Source: Lachnospiraceae bacterium (lineage in GTDB: Bacteria; Bacillota; Clostridia; Lachnospirales; Lachnospiraceae). From it: a stretch of 64,000 nucleotides of DNA. Location of the stretch: NCBI GenBank assembly GCA_017440575.1, contig JAFSGY010000028.1, positions 1 to 64,000 of the forward strand, written 5' to 3'. Positions within the stretch are counted from its first letter, which is position 1. Every line of letters starts with the position of its first letter. Positions 26,996 through 35,594 of this stretch are shown piece by piece. The notes beneath the pieces were generated by a model. It did no database searches. It was not told the DNA's origin and was given only the letters and a program-made list of their open reading frames with translations. The position numbers were made by a program, and so were the translations under genes.

Positions 26996-27835
26996 ATGTT
27001 TCAGTTAGGAAGAAAGCAGGAATTATTTATTGTAAAGGCGGTTGATTTTGGGGTTTATCTTGGAGAAGAGGTGAATGCCGGAATGGATGACAGAGTATTA
27101 TTACCTAAAAAACAGGTGCCGGCAAATGCGAAGCCGGGAGATAAGGTAGAGGTGTTTTTATATAAGGATTCTAAGGATAGGATTATTGCAACAACGAATA
27201 TGCCAACACTTATGGTAGGAGAAGTTGGAATGCTTCCTGTATCACAGGTAACTAAGATAGGTGCTTTTTTGAACTGGGGACTTGAGAAGGATATCCTGCT
27301 TCCATATAAAGAACAGACTAAGAAGGTATTTGAAGGCGAAGAGGTTTTGGTTGCTCTTTATATTGATAAGAGTAAGAGACTTGCAGCAACCATGAATGTA
27401 TATCCGTATTTGTCAAAAGATAGTGATTATCAAAAAGACGATACCGTAACAGGAACGGTTTATCAGACAAGTGAAGAATACGGAGTATTTGTAGCAGTGG
27501 ACAATCGTTATTCTGCCTTGATACCTAAAAAAGAAGTATTTGGAGAAGTAAGAGTCGGAGATACTGTAAAGGCAAGAGTAACTGGTGTAAAGGCTGACGG
27601 CAAGCTGGATTTAAGTATTCGTGAAAAAGCATATTTGCAGATAGAAAAGGATGCTCAGAAGATTTTGGCGATTATTGACAGCTTTGACGGTGTATTGCCA
27701 TTTACAGATAAGGCCAATCCTGAGGTCATTAAACGAGAGACTCAAATGAGTAAAAATGAATTCAAAAGAGCAGTTGGAAATCTCTTAAAGAATGGAAAAA
27801 TTGAGATTAAGGAAACTTGTATCAGAAGAAAATAA
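26996..27835 (+). CDS. cvfB: CvfB-like S1 RNA-binding protein
   Basis: 279-residue cytosolic protein with three tandem S1-type OB domains (about 1-65, 66-140, 145-210) and a C-terminal winged helix (about 220-279, KANPEVIKRETQMSKNEFKR). This is the CvfB architecture; in Staphylococcus CvfB binds RNA and influences virulence gene expression. The third S1 repeat (GTVYQTSEEYGVFVAVDNRY, LDLSIREKA) is the clearest. An AAAGGAGAACGAT site precedes the ATG. Monocistronic, between the tRNA-Gln terminator and a shared terminator. Confidence 0.88.
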   Translation: MFQLGRKQELFIVKAVDFGVYLGEEVNAGMDDRVLLPKKQVPANAKPGDKVEVFLYKDSKDRIIATTNMPTLMVGEVGMLPVSQVTKIGAFLNWGLEKDILLPYKEQTKKVFEGEEVLVALYIDKSKRLAATMNVYPYLSKDSDYQKDDTVTGTVYQTSEEYGVFVAVDNRYSALIPKKEVFGEVRVGDTVKARVTGVKADGKLDLSIREKAYLQIEKDAQKILAIIDSFDGVLPFTDKANPEVIKRETQMSKNEFKRAVGNLLKNGKIEIKETCIRRK

Positions 27836-27844
27836 AAGAAAAAG

Positions 27845-27883
27845 AAGAACCTCTGTAGTAAGAATACTACGAGGTTCTTTTTG
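27845..27883. terminator. Terminator between cvfB and the converging yjfB-like gene
   Basis: AAGAACCTC...GTAGTA (27845-27860) pairs with TACTAC...GAGGTTCTT (27865-27879), followed by TTTTTG. The opposite strand also has a T-rich tail, so it can serve both genes. Confidence 0.85.
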
Positions 27884-27889
27884 CTGTGA

Positions 27890-28081
27890 CTAAATCATGA
27901 TATCGATATTTGCTCCGATGTCAGGGTTTACGGAACGTTCCATAGCTGCGGCATCAAGCATTTCGACCATGTTAGCACTGAGATCCTTAGCCTGCTCCAG
28001 AGACTGGGACAATACTGCGGTTCCCACACTGTTAAGAAGTTGTGTTTGAGCCAGATTTGTTGATAAACCTGCTATATCCAT
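27890..28081 (-). CDS. YjfB family putative motility protein
   Basis: 63-residue protein matching the YjfB family: MDIAGLSTNLAQ near the start and the ending SVNPDIGANIDIMI are typical. Bacillus yjfB belongs to the SigD motility regulon, but its function is unknown. The AGGAGGG ribosome site is 7 bases before the ATG. A sigma-28 promoter lies upstream (28115-28142). Confidence 0.85.
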   Translation of the reverse strand: MDIAGLSTNLAQTQLLNSVGTAVLSQSLEQAKDLSANMVEMLDAAAMERSVNPDIGANIDIMI

Positions 28082-28114
28082 AGGGATCCCTCCTTTACCA
28101 ATATGGTATTAAAT

Positions 28115-28142
28115 ATATCGGCGAGTTGAAAGCATAATATTA
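28115..28142 (-). promoter_or_regulatory. Sigma-28 (flagellar) promoter of the yjfB-like gene
   Basis: On the - strand: TAAT (28142-28139), 16-base spacer, GCCGATAT (28122-28115), an exact match to the sigma-28 -10 element. The remainder of the 294-base gap up to 28375 is AT-rich; I see no clear promoter for the divergent regulator gene. Confidence 0.75.
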
Positions 28143-28375
28143 TGGTATGTTTGATGATAATATTAGAAAAATTTGGAATGATTGGCTTTAGACATCTTGC
28201 ATAATTGTTAAAAAAACGGTATTTTATGGTAGAACGTTTAAAAATGCATAAATAAGTTGTGATTTTCTATGGATTTATTTGTGTAAATGTATTAAAATAG
28301 ACTCAGAATGCGAAGAATCACGGTTGCAAAAGATGAAAATCTTTGTTGATATTGTATAAGTAAGGAGTGTAGCAT

Positions 28376-29464
28376 ATGATTTCAAATCAGATTATGCAGA
28401 ATACGATTGAAGGGATTAAGGCAATAGCAAGAGTAGAGTTGTTTGTTGCTGATATTGATGGAAAGCTGGTAGCTTCCACTAAGACAATCGGAAACAGTTT
28501 TGAGAATTCCGTTCTGGAGTTCGTAAAGTCCCCTGCAGACAGCCAGGAGATACAGGGATGTCAGTTTTTTAAGATTTATGATGACCAGCAGCTTGAGTAT
28601 ATTTTAATTGCCAATGATGCAGGTGAAAATGCGTACATGGTTGGCAAGATGGCTGCGTTCCAGTTGCAGAATCTGATGGTAGCATATAAGGAAAGATTTG
28701 ATAAGGACAACTTTATTAAGAATCTTCTTTTGGATAATTTACTTTTGGTTGATATTTATAGCCGTTCCAAGAAGCTTCATATTCAGACAGATGTAAAACG
28801 TGCCGTTTTAATTGTGGAATCACCAAATGGCAAGGATGCGAATATTCTGGAAAAGGTTCGCGAGAATTTTGGACAGAATGGCAAGGATTTTGTTACAGCA
28901 GTCGATGAGAACAACGTTATTATTGTAAAAGAGGTTGCTGACAGCGAGACGAACCGCGATATTGATAAATATGCTAAGAATATTGAAGACTGCTTGAATA
29001 AGGAAGGAATCAAGGACGTACATATTGCGTATGGTACGAATGTAAAAGAGATTAAGGAAGTAAGCCGTTCCTACAAGGAAGCAAAGATGGCTCTTGATGT
29101 AGGAAAGATTTTCTTTGCGGAAAGAGATATTATTGCATATAGTGAGCTTGGTATTGGACGTTTGATTTATCAGCTGCCGATTCCACTTTGTAAAATGTTT
29201 ATCAAGGAAATCTTTGGAGGAAAGAGTCCTGATGACTTTGATGAAGAGACATTGACAACTATAAATAAGTTCTTTGAGAATTCTTTAAATGTATCAGAGA
29301 CCTCAAGACAGCTGTTTATCCACAGAAATACGCTGGTATATCGTCTTGATAAGCTTCAGAAGAGCACAGGATTGGATCTGCGTGTATTTGAAGATGCGAT
29401 TACCTTCAAGATTGCATTGATGGTAGTAAGATACATGAAGTATATGGAGTCTTTCGAATATTGA
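28376..29464 (+). CDS. PucR/CdaR-family transcriptional regulator
   Basis: 362-residue DNA-binding regulator. The N-terminal domain (about 1-115) resembles the sugar-diacid-recognition domain of CdaR; a middle GGDEF-like domain follows (about 140-255), and the C-terminal PucR helix-turn-helix is clear at NSLNVSETSRQLFIHRNTLVYRLDKLQKSTGLD (in two pieces, about 302-335). The effector is unknown. AAGGAGTG precedes the ATG. It is monocistronic, ending in the branched element copy B, and lies upstream of ftsE, so a link with cell division cannot be claimed from position alone. Confidence 0.85.
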   Translation: MISNQIMQNTIEGIKAIARVELFVADIDGKLVASTKTIGNSFENSVLEFVKSPADSQEIQGCQFFKIYDDQQLEYILIANDAGENAYMVGKMAAFQLQNLMVAYKERFDKDNFIKNLLLDNLLLVDIYSRSKKLHIQTDVKRAVLIVESPNGKDANILEKVRENFGQNGKDFVTAVDENNVIIVKEVADSETNRDIDKYAKNIEDCLNKEGIKDVHIAYGTNVKEIKEVSRSYKEAKMALDVGKIFFAERDIIAYSELGIGRLIYQLPIPLCKMFIKEIFGGKSPDDFDEETLTTINKFFENSLNVSETSRQLFIHRNTLVYRLDKLQKSTGLDLRVFEDAITFKIALMVVRYMKYMESFEY

Positions 29465-29472
29465 TACTGACG

Positions 29473-29596
29473 AGAACTGCGCAGATGTGCAGAAACATGA
29501 CGTACAAGTTTACTTGTTAAGACATGTTTTTGTGCAGATGCATAGAGCGACTAGCTCAAGCGAGATGAAGCGCAGCGGAATCGAGCTTGCAGTTCT
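29473..29596. repeat. Dispersed branched element, copy B
   Basis: Outer stem AGAACTGC (29473-29480) with GCAGTTCT (29589-29596). Arm 1: CAGAAACATG (29490-29499) with CATGTTTTTG (29523-29532), then ACAAG-TTTA-CTTGT. Arm 2: CAAGC (29557-29561) with GCTTG (29585-29589), closing a 23-base loop that begins GAGATGAAG and ends GGAATCGA. Compared with copy A, the stems differ in sequence but remain paired, while the arm 2 loop and the CAAG-TTYA-CTTG tip are conserved. It starts 9 bases after a stop codon. Confidence 0.75.
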
Positions 29597-29637
29597 AGTG
29601 TTTAGTTAAGAGAGTTAATAATATAGGGGTGAACTAT

Positions 29638-30375
29638 TTGAGAAGTACATTAGCAAGAAGACGTTCCGGCCTCGGTGAGAATGAACCGATTATCCTGATG
29701 GAGAATGTTAATAAATCTTATACCGCAGGAGTACCGGCATTAAATAACGTGAATCTGCATATTAATAAGGGAGAGTTTGTGTTTATTGTAGGAGACAGTG
29801 GATCCGGCAAATCGACCTTGATTAAGTTGTTGTTACGAGAGCTTGTGCCGACATCGGGCAGAGTTTATGTAAATGGTACAGATGTGGTACGTTTAAAACG
29901 TCGTCATGTTCCGAAATTTCGAAGAAATCTTGGTGTTGTTTTTCAGGATTTCCGTCTTTTGAAGGATAGAAATGTATATGAAAATGTGGCATTTGCACAG
30001 AGAATCATACAGATGCCAAATAGAGAGATTCGTAAGAATGTTCCATCTATCTTGTCAACAGTAGGTCTGGCGGGGAAATATAAGGCTAGACCAAAGCAGC
30101 TTTCGGGAGGAGAGCAGCAGCGAGTAGCATTAGCCAGAGCCTTGGTAAATAAGCCGTCAATTCTTTTGGCAGATGAGCCGACTGGTAATCTGGATCCGAA
30201 GAACTCATGGGAAATTATGGATCTTTTGGAAAAAATTAATAATGATGGTACGACAGTCCTTGTTGTAACCCATAATCGTGAAATCGTGAATGCTATGCGT
30301 AAGCGTGTTATTACTATGAAGAAAGGCATCATCGTAAGCGATGAAGAAGAGGGTGAATATATCGATGAGGATTAA
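29638..30375 (+). CDS. ftsE: Cell-division ABC ATPase FtsE
   Basis: ATPase of the FtsEX complex, which signals across the membrane to cell-wall hydrolases at the septum. 245 residues with Walker A GDSGSGKST (about 47-55), Q-loop VVFQDFRLL, signature LSGGEQQRVALARAL, Walker B ILLADEPTG and the His switch VTHN. The start is uncertain: TTG 29638 has AGGGGTG at a good distance, while GTG 29629 would sit on top of that site. It has a 20-residue basic N-terminal extension (RSTLARRRSGLG) compared with many FtsE. It overlaps ftsX. Confidence 0.94.
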   Translation: MRSTLARRRSGLGENEPIILMENVNKSYTAGVPALNNVNLHINKGEFVFIVGDSGSGKSTLIKLLLRELVPTSGRVYVNGTDVVRLKRRHVPKFRRNLGVVFQDFRLLKDRNVYENVAFAQRIIQMPNREIRKNVPSILSTVGLAGKYKARPKQLSGGEQQRVALARALVNKPSILLADEPTGNLDPKNSWEIMDLLEKINNDGTTVLVVTHNREIVNAMRKRVITMKKGIIVSDEEEGEYIDED

Positions 30376-31261
30376 TACGCTATTTTATTGTATTTGGCAG
30401 GGATTTCGGAATATTTTTCGAAATAAGTGGTTTACCTTAGCGTCGGTAGCAACGATATCTGCGTGCTTGTTTTTATTTGGATTGTTTTACTCGATTCTTA
30501 CCAATTTTCAGTATATTGTTAAGAATGCCCAGCAGGGAGTATCGGTTTCAGTCTTTTTTGATGAGGGAACCAGTGATCAGAGGATGCAGGAAATTGGTGA
30601 GATGATTACCAAGCGTGTTGAGGTAAGAGAAGCGCAGTTTGTCTCTGCAGAAGAAACATGGGAAGGATTCAAGGAAGAGTATTTTGGAGAATATGCAGAT
30701 GGCTTTACGGAAAATGTACTTGCGGATTATGCACATTATGATGTATATATGAGTGACGTATCCATGCAGCCAGCTCTTGTAACCTATCTGGAGTCCATAG
30801 ACGGTGTACGTAAGGTAAATCAGTCAGCTGTTACAGCACAGACTCTGACAGGCGTCAATGCCATAATTAGTTATGTGACAGTAGGGATTATTGGTATTTT
30901 GCTTGCAGTTTCTATTTTCCTTATTAGCAATACAGTGACGATAGGAATCTCTGTTCGTAAGGAAGAGATTCAAGTTATGAAATATATCGGAGCAACGGAC
31001 TTTTTTGTTAGAGCGCCTTTTGTAATTGAAGGAATGATTATCGGAGTAATTGGGGCTGTGATTCCACTGGCTGCTGTATATATCATTTATAATCAGGCTA
31101 TGCTTTATGTGGCAGAACGTTTTTCTTATATGTCACAGCTGATGCAGTTTTTGGAGGCAGAGGTGGTTTTTGCCAATCTGACACCGGTTTGTTTGGGAAT
31201 GGGTGTAGGCATCGGTTTTATCGGAAGCTTTACTACTGTTAGAAGGCATCTGAGTGTATAG
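30365..31261 (+). CDS. ftsX: Cell-division protein FtsX
   Basis: Four-helix membrane partner of FtsE, 298 residues. TM1 (about 22-45) is followed by a large extracellular domain (about 50-160), then three more helices (about 165-190, 215-240, 265-285). The cytoplasmic IRTNTIRISVRKEE-like loop (VTIGISVRKEEIQVMK) is the FtsX hallmark. The ATG at 30365 follows GAGGG and overlaps the ftsE end by 11 bases. The next gene encodes a coiled-coil M23 hydrolase, the usual FtsEX target. Confidence 0.94.
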   Translation: MRINTLFYCIWQGFRNIFRNKWFTLASVATISACLFLFGLFYSILTNFQYIVKNAQQGVSVSVFFDEGTSDQRMQEIGEMITKRVEVREAQFVSAEETWEGFKEEYFGEYADGFTENVLADYAHYDVYMSDVSMQPALVTYLESIDGVRKVNQSAVTAQTLTGVNAIISYVTVGIIGILLAVSIFLISNTVTIGISVRKEEIQVMKYIGATDFFVRAPFVIEGMIIGVIGAVIPLAAVYIIYNQAMLYVAERFSYMSQLMQFLEAEVVFANLTPVCLGMGVGIGFIGSFTTVRRHLSV

Positions 31262-31274
31262 GCAGGAGTAGTAT

Positions 31275-32501
31275 ATGTATTTTAAGAAATTATGTAAAGG
31301 GTTTGCATTGCTCCTTGTGGTATGTATACTGGCAGCGGGTGCAAGCCCTTTTGTCAGCCGTGCAGACGAAGTAACGGATTTGAAGCAGAGTATTGCAGAT
31401 AAGCAGGAAGCGATTAGTGAAGCGAATAAATTGAAAAAACAGCTTCAGTCAGGGCTTACGGATGTGAAAAAGGTTATTTCCGGCTTGGAGAAATCGAAGA
31501 ACAATTTGTCGGCTTACATCAGTGAGTTGGATACAACGCTTTCACTGGCTCAGGCAAAGATTTTGGAATTGAATACTCTGATTACGGATAAGGAAGCAGA
31601 GATAAAAAAGACAACAGAAGAGTTAAATGAAGCGATAAAGACAGAAGAAAACCAGTATGAGGCTATGAAAAATAGAATTCGTTTTATATATGAGCATGGT
31701 GAAACGATGTATCTTGATTTGTTTATGTCAGCACAGTCTTTTGGAGATGTGATTAATAAGGCGGATTATATTGAAGAGCTTACAGCATATGACAGGCGTA
31801 TGCTTGAAAAATATCAGGCAACCAGAGAATATGTAGAGATTTGTAAAGCACAGCTAGAGGCGGAACAGGTTGTATTAGAGGAAGCTAAGGCAGATGTTGA
31901 GGCAGAGGAAAAGGCTTTGGAAACGCTGATATCTGAAAAGCAGAAAGAGATTGATGCATTTGAAAATGATATTAACAATCGTGAGAAGCTTTTAAAGGAG
32001 TATGAAGCTGAAATTGCGGCTCAGAATGCTGAGATTAAGGCACTCGAGGATGCGGTAGCGGCGGAAAAGGCAGCACTCGCTTCTGCCACCAGAAGAAAAT
32101 ATGATGGTGGTATGTTTGCATGGCCTGCGCCTTCTTATACAAGAATTTCTGATGATTATGGATATCGTATCCATCCTATTCTTAAGGTGAAGCAATTCCA
32201 CAATGGTGTCGATATGGCAGCGCCTGGAGGTTCGCCAATTCTTGCTGCATATGATGGAACGGTTACGGCAGCGGCATATAGCTCTTCCATGGGGAATTAT
32301 ATTATGATTGACCATGGAGATAATCTCTATACGATATATATGCATGCATCAAAGCTGTATGTATCAAAAGGCGCTGAGGTAGTAAAGGGACAAAAGATTG
32401 CAGCGGTTGGAACAACCGGAAGGTCTACAGGTAACCATTTACATTTTAGTGTCCGATTGAATGGAAATTATGTAAGTCCGTGGGATTATCTGTCTTCATA
32501 A
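31275..32501 (+). CDS. Secreted coiled-coil M23 peptidoglycan hydrolase (FtsEX partner)
   Basis: 408 residues: signal peptide (about 1-30, LLLVVCILAAGASP then SRADE), a long coiled coil (about 32-270) like PcsB/CwlO/EnvC, and a C-terminal LytM/M23 endopeptidase domain. Zinc motifs are HNGVD (about 313-317) and HLHFS (about 389-393), with IMIDHG between them. The coiled coil is the part that FtsX activates in related systems. An AGGAGTA site precedes the ATG, 14 bases after ftsX: a complete ftsE-ftsX-hydrolase operon. Confidence 0.93.
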   Translation: MYFKKLCKGFALLLVVCILAAGASPFVSRADEVTDLKQSIADKQEAISEANKLKKQLQSGLTDVKKVISGLEKSKNNLSAYISELDTTLSLAQAKILELNTLITDKEAEIKKTTEELNEAIKTEENQYEAMKNRIRFIYEHGETMYLDLFMSAQSFGDVINKADYIEELTAYDRRMLEKYQATREYVEICKAQLEAEQVVLEEAKADVEAEEKALETLISEKQKEIDAFENDINNREKLLKEYEAEIAAQNAEIKALEDAVAAEKAALASATRRKYDGGMFAWPAPSYTRISDDYGYRIHPILKVKQFHNGVDMAAPGGSPILAAYDGTVTAAAYSSSMGNYIMIDHGDNLYTIYMHASKLYVSKGAEVVKGQKIAAVGTTGRSTGNHLHFSVRLNGNYVSPWDYLSS

Positions 32502-32533
32502 AGGGCTTTTGGCTGGAAAGGTGAGTATAGTTG

Positions 32534-33766
32534 ATGAATGAGAGGGAAGAAAACAGCAAATCGTTTTGGAAGGGACTGGTAACAGGTTTAGGCGTTGCAT
32601 TGTTGATTGTGGCACTAGCGGTTACGGCATCGAAAGTGATTCGTACATTTCAGATGGTTGGCATTATACCATCCGGAGCAAAGGAGTCGGTTACCAATTC
32701 CCAAACGATTGAGAAGCTGTCTGTATTAGAGGATACCATACAAAAGTATTTCTGGAAGGATGTGACAGAGGAGGAGCTGGAAGAGGGTGTATACAAAGGT
32801 ATATTGGACTCTTTAGAGGATCCGTATTCTGTGTATTATACACCAGAAGAGCTTTTAGACCTTCAACAGCAAACAGAAGGAATCTATTATGGTATTGGAG
32901 CTTATATCAGTCAAAGTACAGAAGTGGGTTATGTGCAGATAAGTAAGGTTATGAAAAATACACCGGCAGAGGAAAGTGGTCTGATGCAAGGGGACTATAT
33001 CTATATGGTGAATGGCGAGGATATGTTTGAGAAAGACAGCACCTATGTAGTCAGTAAGATTAAAGGCGAAGAGGGAACTAAGGTTATGATTACTGTCCTT
33101 CGTGAAACAGAGTCTGAACCATTGGAAATTGAGGTTGAACGCCGTAAGATAGAGAGTCCGACAGTGGAATATCAGATGTTTGATAATGGTATGGCATATA
33201 TTCAGATTGTTGAATTTGATTTAGTAACAACTTCGCAATTTGAAACCGCATACAAGCAGGCGAAGCAGGATGGTATGAAAGGATTGATTATTGATCTGAG
33301 AAGCAATCCAGGTGGAAATCTTTCTACAGTATGCGACATAGCAAGAATGCTTCTTCCAAAGGGCTTGATTGTTTATACAGAGGATAAATATGGTGAACGT
33401 GTGGAATACAGCTGTGATGGAAGTCAGCAGATAGAGGTGCCATTGGTGGTTTTGACGGATGGTTATAGTGCAAGTGCTTCTGAGATTCTTGCGGGAGCGG
33501 TGAAAGATTATGGAATCGGAACCTTAGTTGGTACGACCACCTATGGAAAAGGTATTGTGCAGAAGGTTATCAGCCTGACGGATGGTTCTGCGGTGAAGCT
33601 GACAGTCAGTACCTATTACACGCCAAATGGCAACAATATTCATGAAAAAGGTGTTTCGCCAGATGTGGAAGTACCATTTGATGCAGAGCAGTATGTAGCC
33701 GGTGTGGATAACCAGTTAGAGAAAGCAAAAGAAATATTAGCAGAAAAAATGGGGTTAATTGAATGA
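32534..33766 (+). CDS. Membrane-anchored S41 (C-terminal processing) protease with PDZ domain
   Basis: 410-residue CtpA/CtpB-type serine protease. N-terminal transmembrane anchor (about 15-38); PDZ domain (about 100-185, ESGLMQGDYIYMVNGEDM); S41 catalytic core with LIIDLRSNPGG, the nucleophile Ser in GYSASASEIL and the general-base Lys in TTYGKGIVQ. GGAAAGGTG precedes the ATG at 32534. It lies directly downstream of the M23 hydrolase and overlaps trmO by four bases, so it may process cell-wall or division proteins. Confidence 0.94.
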   Translation: MNEREENSKSFWKGLVTGLGVALLIVALAVTASKVIRTFQMVGIIPSGAKESVTNSQTIEKLSVLEDTIQKYFWKDVTEEELEEGVYKGILDSLEDPYSVYYTPEELLDLQQQTEGIYYGIGAYISQSTEVGYVQISKVMKNTPAEESGLMQGDYIYMVNGEDMFEKDSTYVVSKIKGEEGTKVMITVLRETESEPLEIEVERRKIESPTVEYQMFDNGMAYIQIVEFDLVTTSQFETAYKQAKQDGMKGLIIDLRSNPGGNLSTVCDIARMLLPKGLIVYTEDKYGERVEYSCDGSQQIEVPLVVLTDGYSASASEILAGAVKDYGIGTLVGTTTYGKGIVQKVISLTDGSAVKLTVSTYYTPNGNNIHEKGVSPDVEVPFDAEQYVAGVDNQLEKAKEILAEKMGLIE

Positions 33767-34431
33767 AGATAATTGCGTATATTCATACGGATTTCCCTGA
33801 AAAGTTCGGAATTCCAAGGCAAAGTGGTCTGGTACCTGAACTTACGGGGACGATTGTCTTTGAGCCCGAATATCGAAGCCCGGAGGCTGTAAAAGGCCTT
33901 GAGGGCTTTACTTATATCTGGCTTTTATGGCAATTTGAAGGAGTAAAAAGAGAAAATTGGTCAGCAACCGTGAAACCGCCAAGGCTTGGGGGGAATAAGC
34001 ATGTAGGTGTCTTTGCAACAAGATCTCCGTTTCGTCCGAATCCAATCGGTCTGTCCTCGGTAAAGCTGGATGGAATCGAATACACGGACAAGGGACCTGT
34101 GCTTCATGTTTCGGGGATAGACCTGCGGGATAAGACACCAATCTATGATATTAAGCCATATCTTCCTTATGCAGATTGTCATCCGGATGCACAGGACGGT
34201 TTTGCGGGTGCGGTTAAGGATTATAGCCTTGAAGTAAGCTTTCCACAGGAATTGTTGGAGAAGATTCCGCAGGAGAAGAGACAGGCGTTGCTAGAGGTTT
34301 TAAAGCAGGATCCAAGACCATCCTATCATTCGGATCCGGAGCGGAAGTATGGTGTGTCTTTTGCTGGATATGATGTGCATTTTCGGGTAAAAGATGACGT
34401 ACTAGAAGTATTTGAAATTGTAAAGTTATAG
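33763..34431 (+). CDS. trmO: tRNA (N6-threonylcarbamoyladenosine-37-N6) methyltransferase TrmO
   Basis: 222-residue TsaA/YaeB/VirR-family enzyme that N-methylates t6A37 with SAM. Key motifs: GIPRQSGLVPELTGTIVFEP near the N-terminus, FTYIWLLWQF and the signature TRSPFRPNPIGLSSVKL (about 86-102). It shares ATGA with the end of the protease gene, so the two are cotranscribed. A strong terminator follows. Note that the window also encodes MtaB, another t6A37 modifier. Confidence 0.93.
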   Translation: MKIIAYIHTDFPEKFGIPRQSGLVPELTGTIVFEPEYRSPEAVKGLEGFTYIWLLWQFEGVKRENWSATVKPPRLGGNKHVGVFATRSPFRPNPIGLSSVKLDGIEYTDKGPVLHVSGIDLRDKTPIYDIKPYLPYADCHPDAQDGFAGAVKDYSLEVSFPQELLEKIPQEKRQALLEVLKQDPRPSYHSDPERKYGVSFAGYDVHFRVKDDVLEVFEIVKL

Positions 34432-34484
34432 TTTTGCAGATTTAATTAACAAAATTACAAGAATAGTGTGTTATTGTATCGAAA

Positions 34485-34521
34485 TATCCTGGAAAGTATT
34501 GTGCTTTCTAGGATATTTTTT
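34485..34521 (+). terminator. Terminator after trmO
   Basis: TATCCTGGAAAG (34485-34496) pairs with CTTTCTAGGATA (34504-34515; one G-T pair), followed by TTTTTTC. Confidence 0.92.
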
Positions 34522-34528
34522 CTATAAT
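34499..34528 (+). promoter_or_regulatory. Sigma-A promoter of the short flagellin gene
   Basis: TTGTGC (34499-34504), 18-base spacer, TATAAT (34523-34528), overlapping the trmO terminator. It predicts a leader of about 190 bases containing the shared motif and a hairpin. No sigma-28 element is seen. Confidence 0.5.
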
Positions 34529-34551
34529 GAAGGTACAAAATGGAGTTATTA

Positions 34552-34610
34552 TAAATGAAAGGGAACTGTTTAGTAGGAATACGCATTTACTGCGGATTCC
34601 GTGAAAAATG
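34552..34610 (+). other. Structured 5' leader motif, copy 2 (shared with 2943-2993)
   Basis: TAAATG (34552-34557) can pair with CATTTA (34584-34589). The competing hairpin GGAAT (34576-34580) with ATTCC (34596-34600) encloses CGCA-TTTAC-TGCG. The block from GTAGG (34573) to AAAATG (34610) matches copy 1 in the MFS leader, and the outer stem pairs remain intact with different bases. Confidence 0.45.
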
Positions 34611-34622
34611 TGGTATGATTAA

Positions 34623-34664
34623 GCAAAAATCCATTTGCGAAGCAAATTTGGAATGGATTTTTGC
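34623..34664. repeat. Perfect 13-base-pair hairpin before the short flagellin gene
   Basis: GCAAAAATCCATT (34623-34635) pairs with AATGGATTTTTGC (34652-34664). Inside, TTTGC-GAA-GCAAA forms a smaller hairpin sharing the GCGAAGC core seen in the branched element. It lies 60 bases before the start codon; the T-run is inside the arm, so an attenuator role is possible but weak. Confidence 0.6.
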
Positions 34665-34723
34665 ATGTAACTATGAAGGTACTGAATAGTTACAATGAAA
34701 GAACGATAGAGAGGAGTGGTTCT

Positions 34724-35476
34724 ATGGGCATTTCAGGAATTGGGAATATAACAGGCTATGGACAGATAGCAAGTGGAAAACGAATTAACAGAGCAGCTGA
34801 TGATGCAGCGGGGCTTGCCATTGCGAATAAGCTGGAGGTCAGCGCAAGAGGTACGCAGGTGGCAACAAGGAATACAAGAGAAGGTATTCATGTAACCAAT
34901 ATTGCAGATGGAGGCTATAACAGCATTATGGACAGGCTGCAAAGTATTCATGAATTGTCAATTAAGGCGATGAATGGCTTGAACAGTGCGTCTGATTTAC
35001 AGGCTATACAGGGAGAAATAGACCAGCATTTACAAGGAATTGGAGAAGCTGCGCGAAATACGATATATAACGAGCAGAAGTTATTAGATGGTAGTATGGC
35101 AACCATGGAGATTGCAAGTAATCCTACTGGAAAAGGAAGTTCCATCAAGATGTATAGTGCGACTCTTGAAAAGCTTGGGCTTGACGGATATAGTGTTTTA
35201 GAAGGTGAGATTAATCTGGATGCTATTAATAAGGCAATGGAAAAGGTGAGCAGCGACAGAAGTAAGCTGGGTGCGTCAGCAAATGGTTTAGAGGCAAGAG
35301 AGCGTGCGAATCAGGTAGCATACGAGAATATGACGGCGGCTCAGAGTCGTATTGAGGATTTAGAGATGGGCAAGGCGGTATCAGAGCTTAGAAAGGAAGA
35401 AACCTTACAGGAAGTAAAGATTGCCATGCTGAACAAGAAAAAAGAGCAGGATAAGAATATTTTAGGCTTGTTCTAA
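34724..35476 (+). CDS. Short, atypical flagellin-like protein
   Basis: 250 residues with a recognisable flagellin D1 N-terminal block (IASGKRINRAADDAAGLAIA, about 14-33; HELSIKAMNGLNSASDLQAI) and a C-terminal D1-like helix (NQVAYENMTAAQSRIEDLEM). The first about 20 residues of the usual D0 helix (MVINHNLxAMN type) are replaced by MGISGIGNITGYG, and the end reads KKEQDKNILGLF instead of the usual SVLSLL. The ATG at 34724 follows AGAGAGGAG. A minor filament, cap-proximal or secreted flagellin-like protein is possible. It stands alone between two terminators, behind a structured leader. Confidence 0.85.
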   Translation: MGISGIGNITGYGQIASGKRINRAADDAAGLAIANKLEVSARGTQVATRNTREGIHVTNIADGGYNSIMDRLQSIHELSIKAMNGLNSASDLQAIQGEIDQHLQGIGEAARNTIYNEQKLLDGSMATMEIASNPTGKGSSIKMYSATLEKLGLDGYSVLEGEINLDAINKAMEKVSSDRSKLGASANGLEARERANQVAYENMTAAQSRIEDLEMGKAVSELRKEETLQEVKIAMLNKKKEQDKNILGLF

Positions 35477-35500
35477 AGGAATACATATATGCGCAAAAAG

Positions 35501-35535
35501 ATGCAGGAATTGGATAAGGATTCTTGCATTTTTTT
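35501..35535 (+). terminator. Terminator after the short flagellin gene
   Basis: ATGCAGGAAT (35501-35510) pairs with ATTCTTGCAT (35520-35529), followed by TTTTTTG. Confidence 0.88.
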
Positions 35536-35594
35536 GCATTCTTGGATAGAATTTTATGGGAGACCTGATAAATGGCTGGAGAGGATGTTGAAGG

